A stretch of DNA of 64,000 nucleotides from Candidatus Micrarchaeum acidiphilum ARMAN-2 (GCA_009387755.1 GG697237.1:1-64000), one strand, 5' to 3'. Shown: positions 42,529-50,902, numbered from the stretch's first letter. The notes: generated by a model from the letters alone, not told the origin. Numbers and translations: made by a program.

Positions 42529-43749
42529 ATGGACTTCGATGAGCTTTTTGCCCTTGACTCGATAGACCAAATTGTCGGGAACGCACCGTCGATGCGGAGC
42601 TTGGCAGAGTACTGCATTGAAGTAGAGAACGGCGGCTCTCCAAAACCTCTAATGGTCTACGGCCCGTCCGGCGTGGGGAAGAGCGCCGCCGCAAGGCTGC
42701 TCGCCAAGTCGAAGGGCTGGAACATCGTAGAAAAAAATGCAAGCGATTACCGCGACAAGGACTCCATATCGAAGCTTATCGCATCAGCCGCAATATCGAG
42801 AAACCTGTTCGGAAGCAGGAACATAATAATAATGGATGAGATAGACGAGCTAAACTCCAGGTTTGACAAGGGCGCCCAGGCGGCCATAAGCGAGCTGGTA
42901 GCCAAGTCAAAGAACCCTATAATATTCATCGCAAATGATATGTGGGACCAGAGCATATCATTCCTCAGGGGAAAGACAACTCCTGTTCAGTTCAAGAAGT
43001 TGGCAAAGCCGGAGGTCGCGCTAGCGCTAAAAAACCTCAGGGCCAGGCACAAGCTAGACATAGACGATGATTTCATAGAAGCCATAGCTTCAAGATCCGA
43101 CGGCGACGTCAGAAGCGCCATAAACGACACGATAGCGCTGCTTGGTGCAAAATCGGAAAGCGCTATGGACTCGATAGGCACAAGGGACAAAAAATACGAC
43201 ATATTCAAGGTTCTTGACTCCATATTCTTCTCGAATACGATGGCCATGCCCATGAAGTCCGTATCAAGTTCTGACGTGTCAATGGACATGCTGATAAACT
43301 GGATAGAGGAGAACATTCCAAGGAGATACTACGCTCAGGACATGCCAGGCGCGTTCGACTGCCTGTCAAAGGCGTCCGAATATCTGTCCAAGGCTACGCG
43401 CAAGCAGTACTACACCTACTGGAGATACGCAAGCGCGCTCATGAGCAGCGGCGTGGCGCTTTCAAAGTCGAGCTACCCGAAAAACTTCCAGCGCTACGAA
43501 TTCCCTAAATCCATAAAGTACCTGAGCCAGTCAAGGCAGGAGCGCCAATCAAGCTCTAAGATAATAGCGAAGCTGCAGCGCAAGATAAAGACCAACCGCA
43601 GGACAATAGGGACGATATACCTGCCCCTGATAAGCTCTATGCTGTCGAACGAAATAAAGTCCGGCGCAAAGAAATCCGCTGTGGTAGAATCCGCGATGCG
43701 CACGTTTGGGCTGGACGACAAAGAAGCTGAATCCCTAGTTGCCGCGTAG
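42529..43749 (+). CDS. rfcL: replication factor C large subunit
   Basis: 406 residues, AAA+ clamp-loader subunit that opens PCNA at primer ends with RFC-S. Walker A GPSGVGKS at 45-52 and Walker B IIMDEIDEL around 103-104 are intact. A lid region with a sensor-2-like segment and a helical collar follow. The protein is shorter than typical RFC-L, and the C-terminus (LDDKEAESLVAA) has no visible PIP box, which many archaeal RFC-L proteins carry at their end. ATG 42529 is close behind a TATA-like AAATATAAG, suggesting a leaderless mRNA. RFC-S is not in this window. Confidence 0.9.
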   Translation: MDFDELFALDSIDQIVGNAPSMRSLAEYCIEVENGGSPKPLMVYGPSGVGKSAAARLLAKSKGWNIVEKNASDYRDKDSISKLIASAAISRNLFGSRNIIIMDEIDELNSRFDKGAQAAISELVAKSKNPIIFIANDMWDQSISFLRGKTTPVQFKKLAKPEVALALKNLRARHKLDIDDDFIEAIASRSDGDVRSAINDTIALLGAKSESAMDSIGTRDKKYDIFKVLDSIFFSNTMAMPMKSVSSSDVSMDMLINWIEENIPRRYYAQDMPGAFDCLSKASEYLSKATRKQYYTYWRYASALMSSGVALSKSSYPKNFQRYEFPKSIKYLSQSRQERQSSSKIIAKLQRKIKTNRRTIGTIYLPLISSMLSNEIKSGAKKSAVVESAMRTFGLDDKEAESLVAA

Positions 43750-43761
43750 CCCTCTCGGAGC

Positions 43762-43956
43762 TTACCGATAAATGGCTCGCATAGATGACGGAACGTATTC
43801 AGAAGGACGATTAAAGATTTGCTTCAGCATATAATGGGTATTATAAGAGGAGAATTCAGAAAGCGGTTTTTCGGTAGATAAAAGAATGCCTGGATGGAAA
43901 ATATAGCAAAAAAGAACCGATAGAATTGACACTGCGATAAACAGTATTGCAACCAT
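43762..43956 (-). CDS. possible small membrane protein
   Basis: An ATG frame of 64 codons. The N-terminal 20 residues are hydrophobic (MVAILFIAVSILSVLFCYIF), followed by a polar tail without a recognised motif. It lies in a 306-nt gap between rfcL and the vapBC pair. No convincing ribosome-binding site is visible, and the region has the lower GC of the toxin-antitoxin patch. It may be real or chance; otherwise nothing coding is seen in this gap. Confidence 0.3.
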   Translation of the reverse strand: MVAILFIAVSILSVLFCYIFHPGILLSTEKPLSEFSSYNTHYMLKQIFNRPSEYVPSSMRAIYR

Positions 43957-44018
43957 CTATAACCTTTTCAGAGTTGGTTACGGATGACTTTTGTCCCAAA
44001 ATTCGCACCATAAAAAGA

Positions 44019-44043
44019 AATAAATATGTATATAGTCTATATA
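44019..44043 (+). promoter_or_regulatory. vapBC promoter with palindromic operator
   Basis: The perfect inverted repeat TATATAG-T-CTATATA (44029-44043) lies just before ATG 44056, behind a TATA-like AATAAATAT at about 44019-44027. The placement over the likely transcription start fits autorepression by the VapB-VapC complex. Confidence 0.5.
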
Positions 44044-44055
44044 TAGATTGATATT

Positions 44056-44274
44056 ATGAAGACTGTCATGCTAAGCGACGAGGCGTACAAGAAGCTTGCT
44101 TCAATAAAAGGTTCCAAAAGTTTCACCGAGCTCGTTTCAGAGCTTGTTGATAAAGTCAAGGGCGTAAAGCTTGCCGACATAGACAAATTTTTTGGAATAA
44201 TCAGTAGCGATGAGGCTCGATCGCTTCAGATGAATGCAGCTAAGATCAGGAGGCGCTTCAAGGTGAGGGCCTGA
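44056..44274 (+). CDS. vapB: VapB-type antitoxin (DUF217 family)
   Basis: 72 residues. It begins MKTVMLSDEAYKKLASIKG and continues KSFTELVSELVDK, the pattern of archaeal DUF217 antitoxins: N-terminal DNA-binding ribbon-helix-helix-like part and a C-terminal toxin-binding tail (KIRRRFKVRA). It neutralises the VapC RNase encoded next and likely represses the operon through the palindrome upstream. Its TGA overlaps the probable toxin start. Confidence 0.85.
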   Translation: MKTVMLSDEAYKKLASIKGSKSFTELVSELVDKVKGVKLADIDKFFGIISSDEARSLQMNAAKIRRRFKVRA

Positions 44275-44672
44275 AACTTTTTCTCGACTCTTCAGCTGTG
44301 ATAGAGTTCCTTAAAGGCAACAAACTAGTACGGGAAAAGATGAAAGAGGCGGAATCATTATACACAAGCACCTTATGCGCGTACGAGGTCTTGCTTGGCG
44401 AAAAATATAATGAAGTCAAGGGCTTAAAGTCTTCTTACATACAGGTTTCGCTTTTATTCGCGCAAATTGAAACAATAGCTCTCGCTTACGACGATGCGAT
44501 TAAAGCATCGGAAATAGCCGCAAAACTCATCGGCAAGGGCAAGAAAGTAGATGATATTGACATACTTGTAGCTGCGCAGGCATTGAAGATAGGGGCAACA
44601 GTACTTACAAGAGATTTCAGGCATTTTGAAATTCTTGGCAAGGAAACAGGCTTGCCTGTAGAGAGAATCTGA
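44271..44672 (+). CDS. vapC: VapC-type PIN domain toxin (non-AUG start)
   Basis: About 133 residues, a PIN-domain ribonuclease. The family's first catalytic Asp sits in LFLDSSAVIEFLKG. Later acidic residues are in the middle (YEVLLGEKY) and near the end (DDIDILVAAQALKIGATVLTRD). The first ATG/GTG/TTG in frame is GTG 44298, which would delete the catalytic LFLDSS segment. The whole domain is kept only if translation begins at CTG 44271, overlapping the vapB TGA and preceded by GGTGAGG. A rare CTG start or coupled re-initiation is therefore likely; a sequencing error is the alternative. Confidence 0.8.
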   Translation: MKLFLDSSAVIEFLKGNKLVREKMKEAESLYTSTLCAYEVLLGEKYNEVKGLKSSYIQVSLLFAQIETIALAYDDAIKASEIAAKLIGKGKKVDDIDILVAAQALKIGATVLTRDFRHFEILGKETGLPVERI

Positions 44673-44711
44673 TCTTAGAACTTCGCATTTCTGAGTATGG
44701 CGCGCGGCTCC

Positions 44712-44744
44712 CAAATGCGTAAAGTCATTATTTAAGCGCATTTG
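44712..44744. repeat. inverted repeat downstream of vapBC
   Basis: CAAATGCG (44712-44719) and CGCATTTG (44737-44744) are perfect 8-nt arms around an AT-rich loop, in the 169-nt gap between vapC and the convergent RHH gene. It could be a bidirectional terminator. No coding sequence is seen in this gap. Confidence 0.4.
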
Positions 44745-44841
44745 AGAATATCTGCTATCTAAAACTAGCCTCTGGGGCAGTATCTTACGTCAACAAACCT
44801 CTCAGGGCAGCCTGCAAGCGATTTGTCGAGTAGATAATATA

Positions 44842-45081
44842 TCAAATACTCGATTTGGACCTCCTTAAATGGCGGATATGGTCTGAACCGACTGCACTTG
44901 GATTCACGTTTTCCTCACTTTCAGAATATTCCCTTGCCTTAATCAGAAACTTCTGACAATCGGGTGAATTTCTTAACAAATCTTCTATAGTCCTAGATAT
45001 GCTTGCGTCGTTTTTTGTTGAAGCTATTATTATGGCGCTATGTAGTTCAGGAGTTATGCTTATTGTTATTTTATCTCTCAT
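44842..45081 (-). CDS. ribbon-helix-helix (CopG-like) regulator or antitoxin
   Basis: About 79 residues. It begins MRDKITISITPELHSAII and continues ISRTIEDLLRNSP, the beta-strand plus two helices of a CopG/Arc-type ribbon-helix-helix DNA-binding domain, with a polar tail of about 35 residues. ATG 45081 places the strand at the N-terminus; a further in-frame start at 45108 is unlikely. It lies next to a decayed PIN-domain frame (45190-45360) and 170 nt from vapBC. It may be an orphan antitoxin of a lost toxin. Confidence 0.65.
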   Translation of the reverse strand: MRDKITISITPELHSAIIIASTKNDASISRTIEDLLRNSPDCQKFLIKAREYSESEENVNPSAVGSDHIRHLRRSKSSI

Positions 45082-45584
45082 TCGAATCCCCTTTTCGGTC
45101 GCGTGCACTTTCGCTGGCAGACTTTAAATGTCTTTTGTTGAGCAGGATACCTGTCGTAGTCCTGCGTCCAGATGTACAAAATACTATAATCAAATAGCAG
45201 CCTTATCTTTGCCTGCCGCGATCTTAGTCACTTCCGGAGTGGCGCAGACAGGCAAGTTCCTATTCCTTAAAAGCATGAAAATTTCGATCGCTTTATGTTT
45301 CCGAAAATAACATAGTAAACAATATGAAACTGATAAACGAACATCAGGGTCAAGCACTACAGTCTAGAAAACGAAACTGCGAAAACAGAGATCATGGTGC
45401 AATTCAATATGTAATACCACGGAAAACGACGTGTCGCAGAGGTGCATGGAGCCTGCCATGGTGGGAGCGAGAATGCAGGCTTGTACAGTAAAGGAGGTCG
45501 AAGAGGAAAAGAGTGATTTTGTTTTACCATAAAGTCGAATAGATATGTCGCCCGGTCGCACTTTAGGGCTTTCCGAAGCTTTGC
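45082..45584. other. gene-poor gap with toxin remnant
   Basis: About 500 nt between the RHH gene and the radical SAM gene. Apart from the PIN-like remnant (45190-45360) I see no convincing gene. A 65-codon minus-strand frame at 45364-45561 has no recognisable features. Confidence 0.4.
45190..45360 (-). pseudogene. remnant of a PIN-domain toxin
   Basis: A 56-codon open stretch, no start codon and a stop directly upstream, reads VVLDPDV at its beginning and IEIFMLLRNRNLPVCATPEV in the middle. This is like the first strand (with catalytic Asp) and following helix of COG1569/PIN_3-type toxins. It ends in TGA after about half a PIN domain. It is on the same strand as the RHH gene. The match is by eye and short, so other origins are possible. 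Confidence 0.4.
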
Positions 45585-46709
45585 CTATGGCATTGCCCCT
45601 GCAGGCTTTTTAAAGTGTGACATTTCTGCGGCAAATACGCAGGCGGGATCAGAGCCAAGCATATCTTTGTTATAGGAAAATGCCCTGGCACGGCTTCCGC
45701 CACAGGCATATTTATAATCACATTCTCCACACGGCCCTGAAAATTTTCTGCCCCGGATACTTAGGAGATCTTTGTTTCCCCTATAAATGTCAATGATGCT
45801 GGAACTTTTTACGTTCCCCAGTACAACAGGTAGAAATCCGCCGGGACTGACAGCACCGTCATGCGAAACAAATATTATACCATCTCCGTCAAGCGTGCCG
45901 CGCTGCAGTATCGAGGTCTTCCCTTTTGGTACGCCGCACCTTAAAAACAGCTCAGAGCGCATCGCCTCGTATATTTTGCTTGTCCAATATGGACCTTCTT
46001 CCTTCCTCTGCACGGCGATGCGTCTTATGAACGGGGCTTCAACGGTCCGAACCAGCATCCCATATTGCGAGGCGTCGTACAAGAAATTGCACACGCTTTC
46101 GTAGTATTCGGGATCCATGTCACTGGCACTATTGCCCCTTCCTGTGGCTATTAGGAAAAAAACTTCCCAGATTTGCACGCCGAGACTCTTGATAAGCTGG
46201 AATATTGCAGGAAGTTCCAGCACATTCTGTTTCATCACCACAGTATTGATCTGCACGCCTAGGCCTATCTCTAATGCATATTCAATCGCGTCTATTGTCC
46301 TGGCATATGTCCCTTTTACACCTCTTATCGAATCGTGTAGTTCAGCGCGGCTGCTGTCAAGACTCACAGATATCGAAGAAACTCCGAATTCTTTGAGCTG
46401 GTATAAGGCTTTTTTGTCCAGATTCTGCGATACTGCAGGCGCAACTGCGGATTTGATACCTTTGCTTGAAGCGTAGGAAATGAGAGTGCCTAGATCAGCC
46501 CGCATCATTGGATCGCCGCCAGTAAAAACTATGATGGGTGGCGGATTTCCAAATGACGCAATCTGGTTTATCAGATTCATTCCGGATTTGGTATCCATCT
46601 GTCCCTCGGCTGGCGAAGCTATAGCGTCTGCCCTACAATGGATACAACACAATGGACATGCTTTTGTAAGCTCCCAGAATACGAGCATAGGCTTGTTCTC
46701 GAATGCCAT
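45585..46709 (-). CDS. radical SAM/SPASM protein (TIGR04053-like)
   Basis: 374 residues. The radical SAM cluster CxxxCxxC is in TKACPLCCIHC near residues 15-24. The core has the GGDP motif (FTGGDPMM), and the C-terminal SPASM-type region has several cysteines (CGVPKG, CGECDYKYACGG, DPACVF) for auxiliary clusters. It is close to the TIGR04053 group and to heme-modifying radical SAM proteins such as NirJ/AhbD; the exact substrate is unknown. A TATA-like TTTAAAATA lies upstream on the minus strand. A second radical SAM protein is 1.3 kb away on the same strand. Confidence 0.85.
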   Translation of the reverse strand: MAFENKPMLVFWELTKACPLCCIHCRADAIASPAEGQMDTKSGMNLINQIASFGNPPPIIVFTGGDPMMRADLGTLISYASSKGIKSAVAPAVSQNLDKKALYQLKEFGVSSISVSLDSSRAELHDSIRGVKGTYARTIDAIEYALEIGLGVQINTVVMKQNVLELPAIFQLIKSLGVQIWEVFFLIATGRGNSASDMDPEYYESVCNFLYDASQYGMLVRTVEAPFIRRIAVQRKEEGPYWTSKIYEAMRSELFLRCGVPKGKTSILQRGTLDGDGIIFVSHDGAVSPGGFLPVVLGNVKSSSIIDIYRGNKDLLSIRGRKFSGPCGECDYKYACGGSRARAFSYNKDMLGSDPACVFAAEMSHFKKPAGAMP

Positions 46710-46758
46710 ATATGGAATTATAGGTAAAAGTATTTTAAAGTGATGATGACAGTGGGTG

Positions 46759-47241
46759 CTACATTAGCGTGGCAATCACGGTTATAAACAGCATTATGGC
46801 TAGATTGGTATATGATATAATGGTACTTTTCTTCCTTACAATAGCAAGCTTTTCCAGGTCCCCGGCCCTACCGTATTTGGCAATCTGCCGTCCGTAATAC
46901 CTACCCGGACCATAAAGCAGGATTATAAGTATCGCAGTTGAGAGCACCATAGCTACCGTAAGATACGCGCCTGCGTTGCCTGTAGCCGTTCCCTCCGGCA
47001 GGTACCAGAGCGCATTTATAATCCCGGTAATTATCAAAGTTGACAGGAGCATCCATGTGAGCCTCGCAAACTTCTTGGATATCTTTGCCAGGAGTACGGT
47101 GCGCATGGCCTCGTCCTTTATCGCTTCTTTGGACCACGGTACGACGACAAGCCACATGAAGAATGAGCCGCCTATGAACAGCATTGCACTGAACAGGTGT
47201 GCCCAGAGGAAAAAATATTTGAGGACGGCTAACGCAAACAT
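46759..47241 (-). CDS. CopD/DUF2269-like four-TM membrane protein
   Basis: About 160 residues with four transmembrane helices. The first carries His in LWAHLFSAMLFIGGSFF, a His-then-GG pattern found in CopD-like and related heme/copper membrane proteins. The C-terminal half has a basic cytoplasmic loop (GRYYGRQIAKYGRAGD). The ATG at 47241 follows AAAGGA; ATG 47295 and TTG 47352 are upstream in-frame options. Together with the radical SAM neighbours it could belong to heme or metal handling, but that is inference. Confidence 0.65.
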   Translation of the reverse strand: MFALAVLKYFFLWAHLFSAMLFIGGSFFMWLVVVPWSKEAIKDEAMRTVLLAKISKKFARLTWMLLSTLIITGIINALWYLPEGTATGNAGAYLTVAMVLSTAILIILLYGPGRYYGRQIAKYGRAGDLEKLAIVRKKSTIISYTNLAIMLFITVIATLM

Positions 47242-47395
47242 TGTATCCTTTAATTGATAAAAATCACTTAATAATAACTTTACTCTTTCCGACATTATTA
47301 AAATAAGGGTCCGTAATGTCACCGCCTTGGCGCTTATCTGGCGACAAAACATTGCCCGCCAAATTTATTCTGGCATGATCCCCAGAAGCCTGCCG

Positions 47396-47980
47396 TCACG
47401 ATTCACTTTTTGAATTTATTATGCCCATAATTTCTTCAATAACCTCATTTCTGCTTTTGCCACGGGTTGAGATGATTGAATCGAATACCTGCATGTCCTT
47501 CTTTATGTCGAATCCGTAGACCCTTTTGAAAAGTTTTCTGGTGCCCTCGTCCTTTATTCCTATTGCCTTTAATGCAGTTCTGTATGGGATGTGATCGCGC
47601 AGTGCCACCCGCCTTGCCCTTGTCGCTGCGTCTGCTTTCAGATAAATTTTTATGCCGACCTTGGCCAGCCATGGCAGGCTCCAACTGTCTATGACTACAT
47701 CGCCCTTCTTAGCCTCCCGCAGGATTATCCTGTCAGAAGCAACATCGGGAGGCACCTTATCGTTTAGTCGGCCGATAAACATATCCATTCCTTCCGGACT
47801 CTCCCAGAAGCCTTCGTTATGCACAGTGTTTTTGGTATCCACTTCTCTTTTTTCAATGATATTCCTCAGTATGCTCGAAGGGTGTATCACCCTGAGCTTA
47901 AGCAGTTCGCCAAGTGCGTTTGCGGCTGTTGATTTCCCAGATCCTGAAAACCCAAATATTATAATTGTCTTGCCTGCCAT
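47396..47980 (-). CDS. cytidylate/adenylate kinase-like P-loop kinase
   Basis: About 194 residues. Walker A GFSGSGKST near residues 9-17 is followed by GELLKLRVIHPSSILR, the archaeal CMP kinase-like pattern (compare GSGKTTVA...L...SAG), a lid with Arg residues (ATRARRVALRD), and a helical C-terminus. It phosphorylates a nucleoside monophosphate or acts as a related small-molecule kinase. ATG 47980 follows the HemW-like stop by four bases. CMP kinase is the best guess; adenylate kinase of Fap7 type is less likely. Confidence 0.72.
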   Translation of the reverse strand: MAGKTIIIFGFSGSGKSTAANALGELLKLRVIHPSSILRNIIEKREVDTKNTVHNEGFWESPEGMDMFIGRLNDKVPPDVASDRIILREAKKGDVVIDSWSLPWLAKVGIKIYLKADAATRARRVALRDHIPYRTALKAIGIKDEGTRKLFKRVYGFDIKKDMQVFDSIISTRGKSRNEVIEEIMGIINSKSES

Positions 47981-47984
47981 TGTC

Positions 47985-49289
47985 TCACGCAGTTGCCCGG
48001 TATACGCTTTCCAGCGCCTCGACATTGCCTGAAAAGAACTGCCTTGCTATCAGATCCCTGAAGAGCAGGCCCTTCGGAGTTAATTTCAATTCGTTGCTCG
48101 TTTCGTATGCGCAGCCTGACCAAAGCATTTCCGTGTACAACTCCGGGAACGCCACACCGAATTTTACTCCGAAAAGGCTGCCGAACTTGTACAGGTCAAG
48201 CGATTCTATATTTCCTATCGCATATCTCCGCATCCTTTCGTCTTCGGATAGGAAAATGCCCGTTTCCACGGCTAAACCATCCGAATTTATTTTGCTTATA
48301 TACCTGGAAATTGCGACCCTTCCATCTAAGCTGTCGGACGGGTTTCTATAATGGATATTCTGCGCATAGCTTCTTGCGCCAGCGCCCATGCCTATAAGGC
48401 TGGTGCCCCTGAATATCGTGTCTTCTTGCACATATCCGCCGTCCTTAAGCTTAGAGTACCTGTTGTGGCAGGACTGCAAATACCCTTTTTCCAAGAATTT
48501 TTTACGCGCTATTTCGTAGCATTCGTATTTCTGCCGGTTGCCCATAAGGCCTTCTGGTCTGCGCTTCCCTATTACCGTGCTTGGAATAACCCCTAGCGCG
48601 TATATCTCTACAGTATCGGGATCAAGGTCGAGCAGTGTGTCTACGGAATCCGAAAATGTTTTTGTTGTCTGGCCCTCTATCCCTATCATCAGGTCGCAGA
48701 CAACGTTGTCAAAACGTATCTCTTTCAAGGTCTTTATTGCATCTGATGATATGTTGCCTGCATTGTGCCTGCCAGACATTTTGATCTCGCTATCCGCAAA
48801 GGACTCAATCCCAATGCTTACGCGGTTTATTCCTAGTGCCTTGTACTCCATGAATTTGTCGTATTCCACCGATTCCGGAGTGGCCTCTATGCTGACCTCC
48901 TTTGCAGTGCCCAGCATGTTTCTGTTGGCTTTCTTCAGTGTGTCTATGATCTCGCCAAGCTCGTTTGGCTGCAGCAGGGATGGCGTGCCACCGCCTATAT
49001 TTAGGGATATTACTTTCTTGGCGCCGAGGATGCCCGCATACATTTCAATTTCCCTTTTAAGGGCGGATACGTACTCCTTTCGCAGTTCCTCGGAATTCAG
49101 TGTCTTCAGATAGCCGCAAAAGGTGCAGAGCTGCCTGCAGAAAGGTATGTGCAGGTACACATTAATCTCGTTCGTGAATTCCGGCTGAGTGATTGAGAAT
49201 CCTTCCAGCCGTTTGTAGCACCTTGCAGTGGGATATGCGTACACCTCCGGCTGGAATTCACAGTTTTCTATTTTTTCGCTCAGTTTCAT
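47985..49289 (-). CDS. HemW/HemN-like radical SAM protein
   Basis: 434 residues. The cluster motif is IPFCRQLCTFC (CxxxCxxC). Oxygen-independent coproporphyrinogen oxidase HemN has a fourth Cys two residues later (CxxxCxxCxC); here that position is Tyr (CGY). This argues for a HemW-like heme chaperone or another porphyrin enzyme rather than true HemN. The GGGTPS motif (NIGGGTPSLL) and a C-terminal HemN-type winged domain are present. ATG 49289 follows GGTGAGG. It shares a divergent promoter with the TrmB-like gene, which may regulate it. Confidence 0.82.
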   Translation of the reverse strand: MKLSEKIENCEFQPEVYAYPTARCYKRLEGFSITQPEFTNEINVYLHIPFCRQLCTFCGYLKTLNSEELRKEYVSALKREIEMYAGILGAKKVISLNIGGGTPSLLQPNELGEIIDTLKKANRNMLGTAKEVSIEATPESVEYDKFMEYKALGINRVSIGIESFADSEIKMSGRHNAGNISSDAIKTLKEIRFDNVVCDLMIGIEGQTTKTFSDSVDTLLDLDPDTVEIYALGVIPSTVIGKRRPEGLMGNRQKYECYEIARKKFLEKGYLQSCHNRYSKLKDGGYVQEDTIFRGTSLIGMGAGARSYAQNIHYRNPSDSLDGRVAISRYISKINSDGLAVETGIFLSEDERMRRYAIGNIESLDLYKFGSLFGVKFGVAFPELYTEMLWSGCAYETSNELKLTPKGLLFRDLIARQFFSGNVEALESVYRATA

Positions 49290-49323
49290 GCCCTCACCAG
49301 TACATACTATTATATCTGTTCTC

Positions 49324-49371
49324 ATATAATATAATCTGCTCTCCAATTAAGGAGAGTTATATGGTGATTAT
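49324..49371. promoter_or_regulatory. divergent promoter with palindromic operator (hemW-like / trmB)
   Basis: CTCTCCAATTAAGGAGAG at 49339-49356 has perfect 6-nt arms. It lies beside a TATA-like ATATAATATA (49324-49333) between two divergent genes. The TrmB-type regulator encoded just to the right is the natural candidate to bind it. Confidence 0.5.
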
Positions 49372-50112
49372 TTGGACGAGGAACAGATGCTTGCCGAGCT
49401 CGGTTTTACTAACGCAGAAAGCAGGGTTTATATGGACCTTTTGAAGTTTGGAGATTCAAAAACCGGTTCCATAATGGCGCGCTCCGGGCTTTACAGCTCC
49501 GTGGTGTATAACAGCCTCAAGCACTTAATGGAAGAAGGTTTTGTCGCCTTTTACACAAGGGGCAGGATAAAGTATTTTTCCGCGGCAGATCCGTCAAGGA
49601 TTGTGGACGCAGAAAAAGAGAAGATGGAGCTTGCAGAGGCCATGGCAGGAAAGCTTTCGCTTATCCGGACGGCCACTGAAGGACGTAGCAGAGTTTTCAT
49701 ATTTGAAGGCAGGAAGGCAGTCAGGACCATATTTAACGATATTTTGAGCACACTTGGCAAGGGCGACGAGCAGCTCGTGATAGGCATCTCCGACACCGGC
49801 AGCGGAATGGGCGAATTCATAAGGAGGTGGGAGGAAAAAAGGGTGCGAAGCGGCATAAGAAAAAGGGTGCTTGTATCAAACAAATCCAAGGAATGGCTTT
49901 CGTATTACGGCATGCAGAAATTGGTAGACATAAGGACCATATCGAACTCGCTTTACATAAACATGTCAATAAACATATATGACAGCAAGGTCGTTCTGAT
50001 ATTATGGGCCCGCGAGCCCACATACATATTGATAGAAGGCAAAGAGATTTCAAAAAATTTCAGGAGTTACTTTGAAATGCTCTGGCAAAAAAGCAAAAGG
50101 CCGCGGATTTAA
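49372..50112 (+). CDS. TrmB family transcriptional regulator
   Basis: 246 residues. The N-terminal winged helix is typical of TrmB: LAELGFTNAESRVYMDLLKF, then SIMARSGLYSSVVYNSLKHL and the wing FYTRGRIKYF. A coiled linker follows, then a C-terminal sensor domain like that of sugar- or metabolite-responsive TrmB proteins. The start is TTG 49372, preceded by GGTGAT. It probably controls itself and the divergent radical SAM/kinase genes through the palindrome in between. The effector is unknown. Confidence 0.85.
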   Translation: MDEEQMLAELGFTNAESRVYMDLLKFGDSKTGSIMARSGLYSSVVYNSLKHLMEEGFVAFYTRGRIKYFSAADPSRIVDAEKEKMELAEAMAGKLSLIRTATEGRSRVFIFEGRKAVRTIFNDILSTLGKGDEQLVIGISDTGSGMGEFIRRWEEKRVRSGIRKRVLVSNKSKEWLSYYGMQKLVDIRTISNSLYINMSINIYDSKVVLILWAREPTYILIEGKEISKNFRSYFEMLWQKSKRPRI

Positions 50113-50242
50113 TCATAGACTCAGTTCGGCTCGACAATATCGATCCTGTTGCTTTATGCGGATCGCCTCCTGTATAGTCTGCGGGATAAATAGATGGATG
50201 GAAAAGAGCGGGAGGCGTGGATTGGCATCGGGTTCTGCGAAC

Positions 50243-50617
50243 CTATATCCTTCCATATATTGTACTGAACTCCATCATCCTCTTTCTTATCTCCTTTGCT
50301 GATTTTTCATAGTCGGAAAGCGCCGTTGTGCCCTTTTTCGTTATCGAGTACTGCTTCCTGGTTTTTTCCGGCCTGTTCTCTTGGCTATCCGACTTTATGT
50401 AGCCGTTGCTTTCGAGCCATTCCAATGCAGGGTATATTGCTGCCGGGCCCGGCCTCCACATGCCTCCGGTCCTCTCAAATATCTGCTCCATGAGCTCAAA
50501 GCCGTGCATGGGTCTTTCTGACAGGAGCCTGAGCACAAGGGGCCTGAGCAGCCCCTTGGGCACTATGTCGACCCTGAACGGGCCGCAATTGCAGTAGCCT
50601 CTTGGCATTTTATTCAT
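50243..50617 (-). CDS. PadR family transcriptional regulator
   Basis: 124 residues. The PadR winged-helix pattern is clear: LVLRLLSERPMHGFELMEQI, WRPGPAAIYPALEWLESNGY and YSITKKG. Two Cys are near the N-terminus (YCNCGPF), possibly metal- or redox-sensitive. It follows a Met/His/Cys-rich gene by four bases in the same operon. A palindrome upstream of that gene is its likely operator. The ligand is unknown; metal or toxic-compound response is inferred from the neighbour. Confidence 0.85.
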   Translation of the reverse strand: MNKMPRGYCNCGPFRVDIVPKGLLRPLVLRLLSERPMHGFELMEQIFERTGGMWRPGPAAIYPALEWLESNGYIKSDSQENRPEKTRKQYSITKKGTTALSDYEKSAKEIRKRMMEFSTIYGRI

Positions 50618-50621
50618 CCCT

Positions 50622-50900
50622 TTACTTGGATTCGGATGATCCCTTTTGAATCTCGTCTATGCGCTTTCCGATGAACTTTGCCTGCGCCTCCAGATCCTCC
50701 TTGTAGAGCTTGAGCTTTTCTACAAGCTTTTCCTTGTGCAGAGGACCCATCTCATCGACAGAGTCTTCCGTCCCAAAGCCCGGGCCCATGCCAGCCATGT
50801 GCATTCCCATGCGGCTGTGCATTCTCCCGTGCATGCCTCCGCGACCCTCGCCGCATCCGCAGCCGCAATCCTCTTCATCTTCATTCATGTCGTTTTTCAT
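50622..50900 (-). CDS. Met/His/Cys-rich small protein
   Basis: 92 residues. The acidic start with CGCGCGEG is followed by a Met/His-rich stretch (GGMHGRMHSRMGMHMAGM) and a C-terminal coiled coil (about 55-88). The soft-ligand composition suggests binding of Cu(I) or another metal. It lies upstream of and next to the PadR gene. No family is assigned with certainty; it recalls small DUF5320-type proteins only in style. Confidence 0.65.
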   Translation of the reverse strand: MKNDMNEDEEDCGCGCGEGRGGMHGRMHSRMGMHMAGMGPGFGTEDSVDEMGPLHKEKLVEKLKLYKEDLEAQAKFIGKRIDEIQKGSSESK

Positions 50901-50902
50901 AT

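Noticed and set aside
45364-45561. 65-codon minus-strand frame
   Set aside because: No ribosome site, domain or composition typical of a protein; it probably occurs by chance in the degraded toxin patch.
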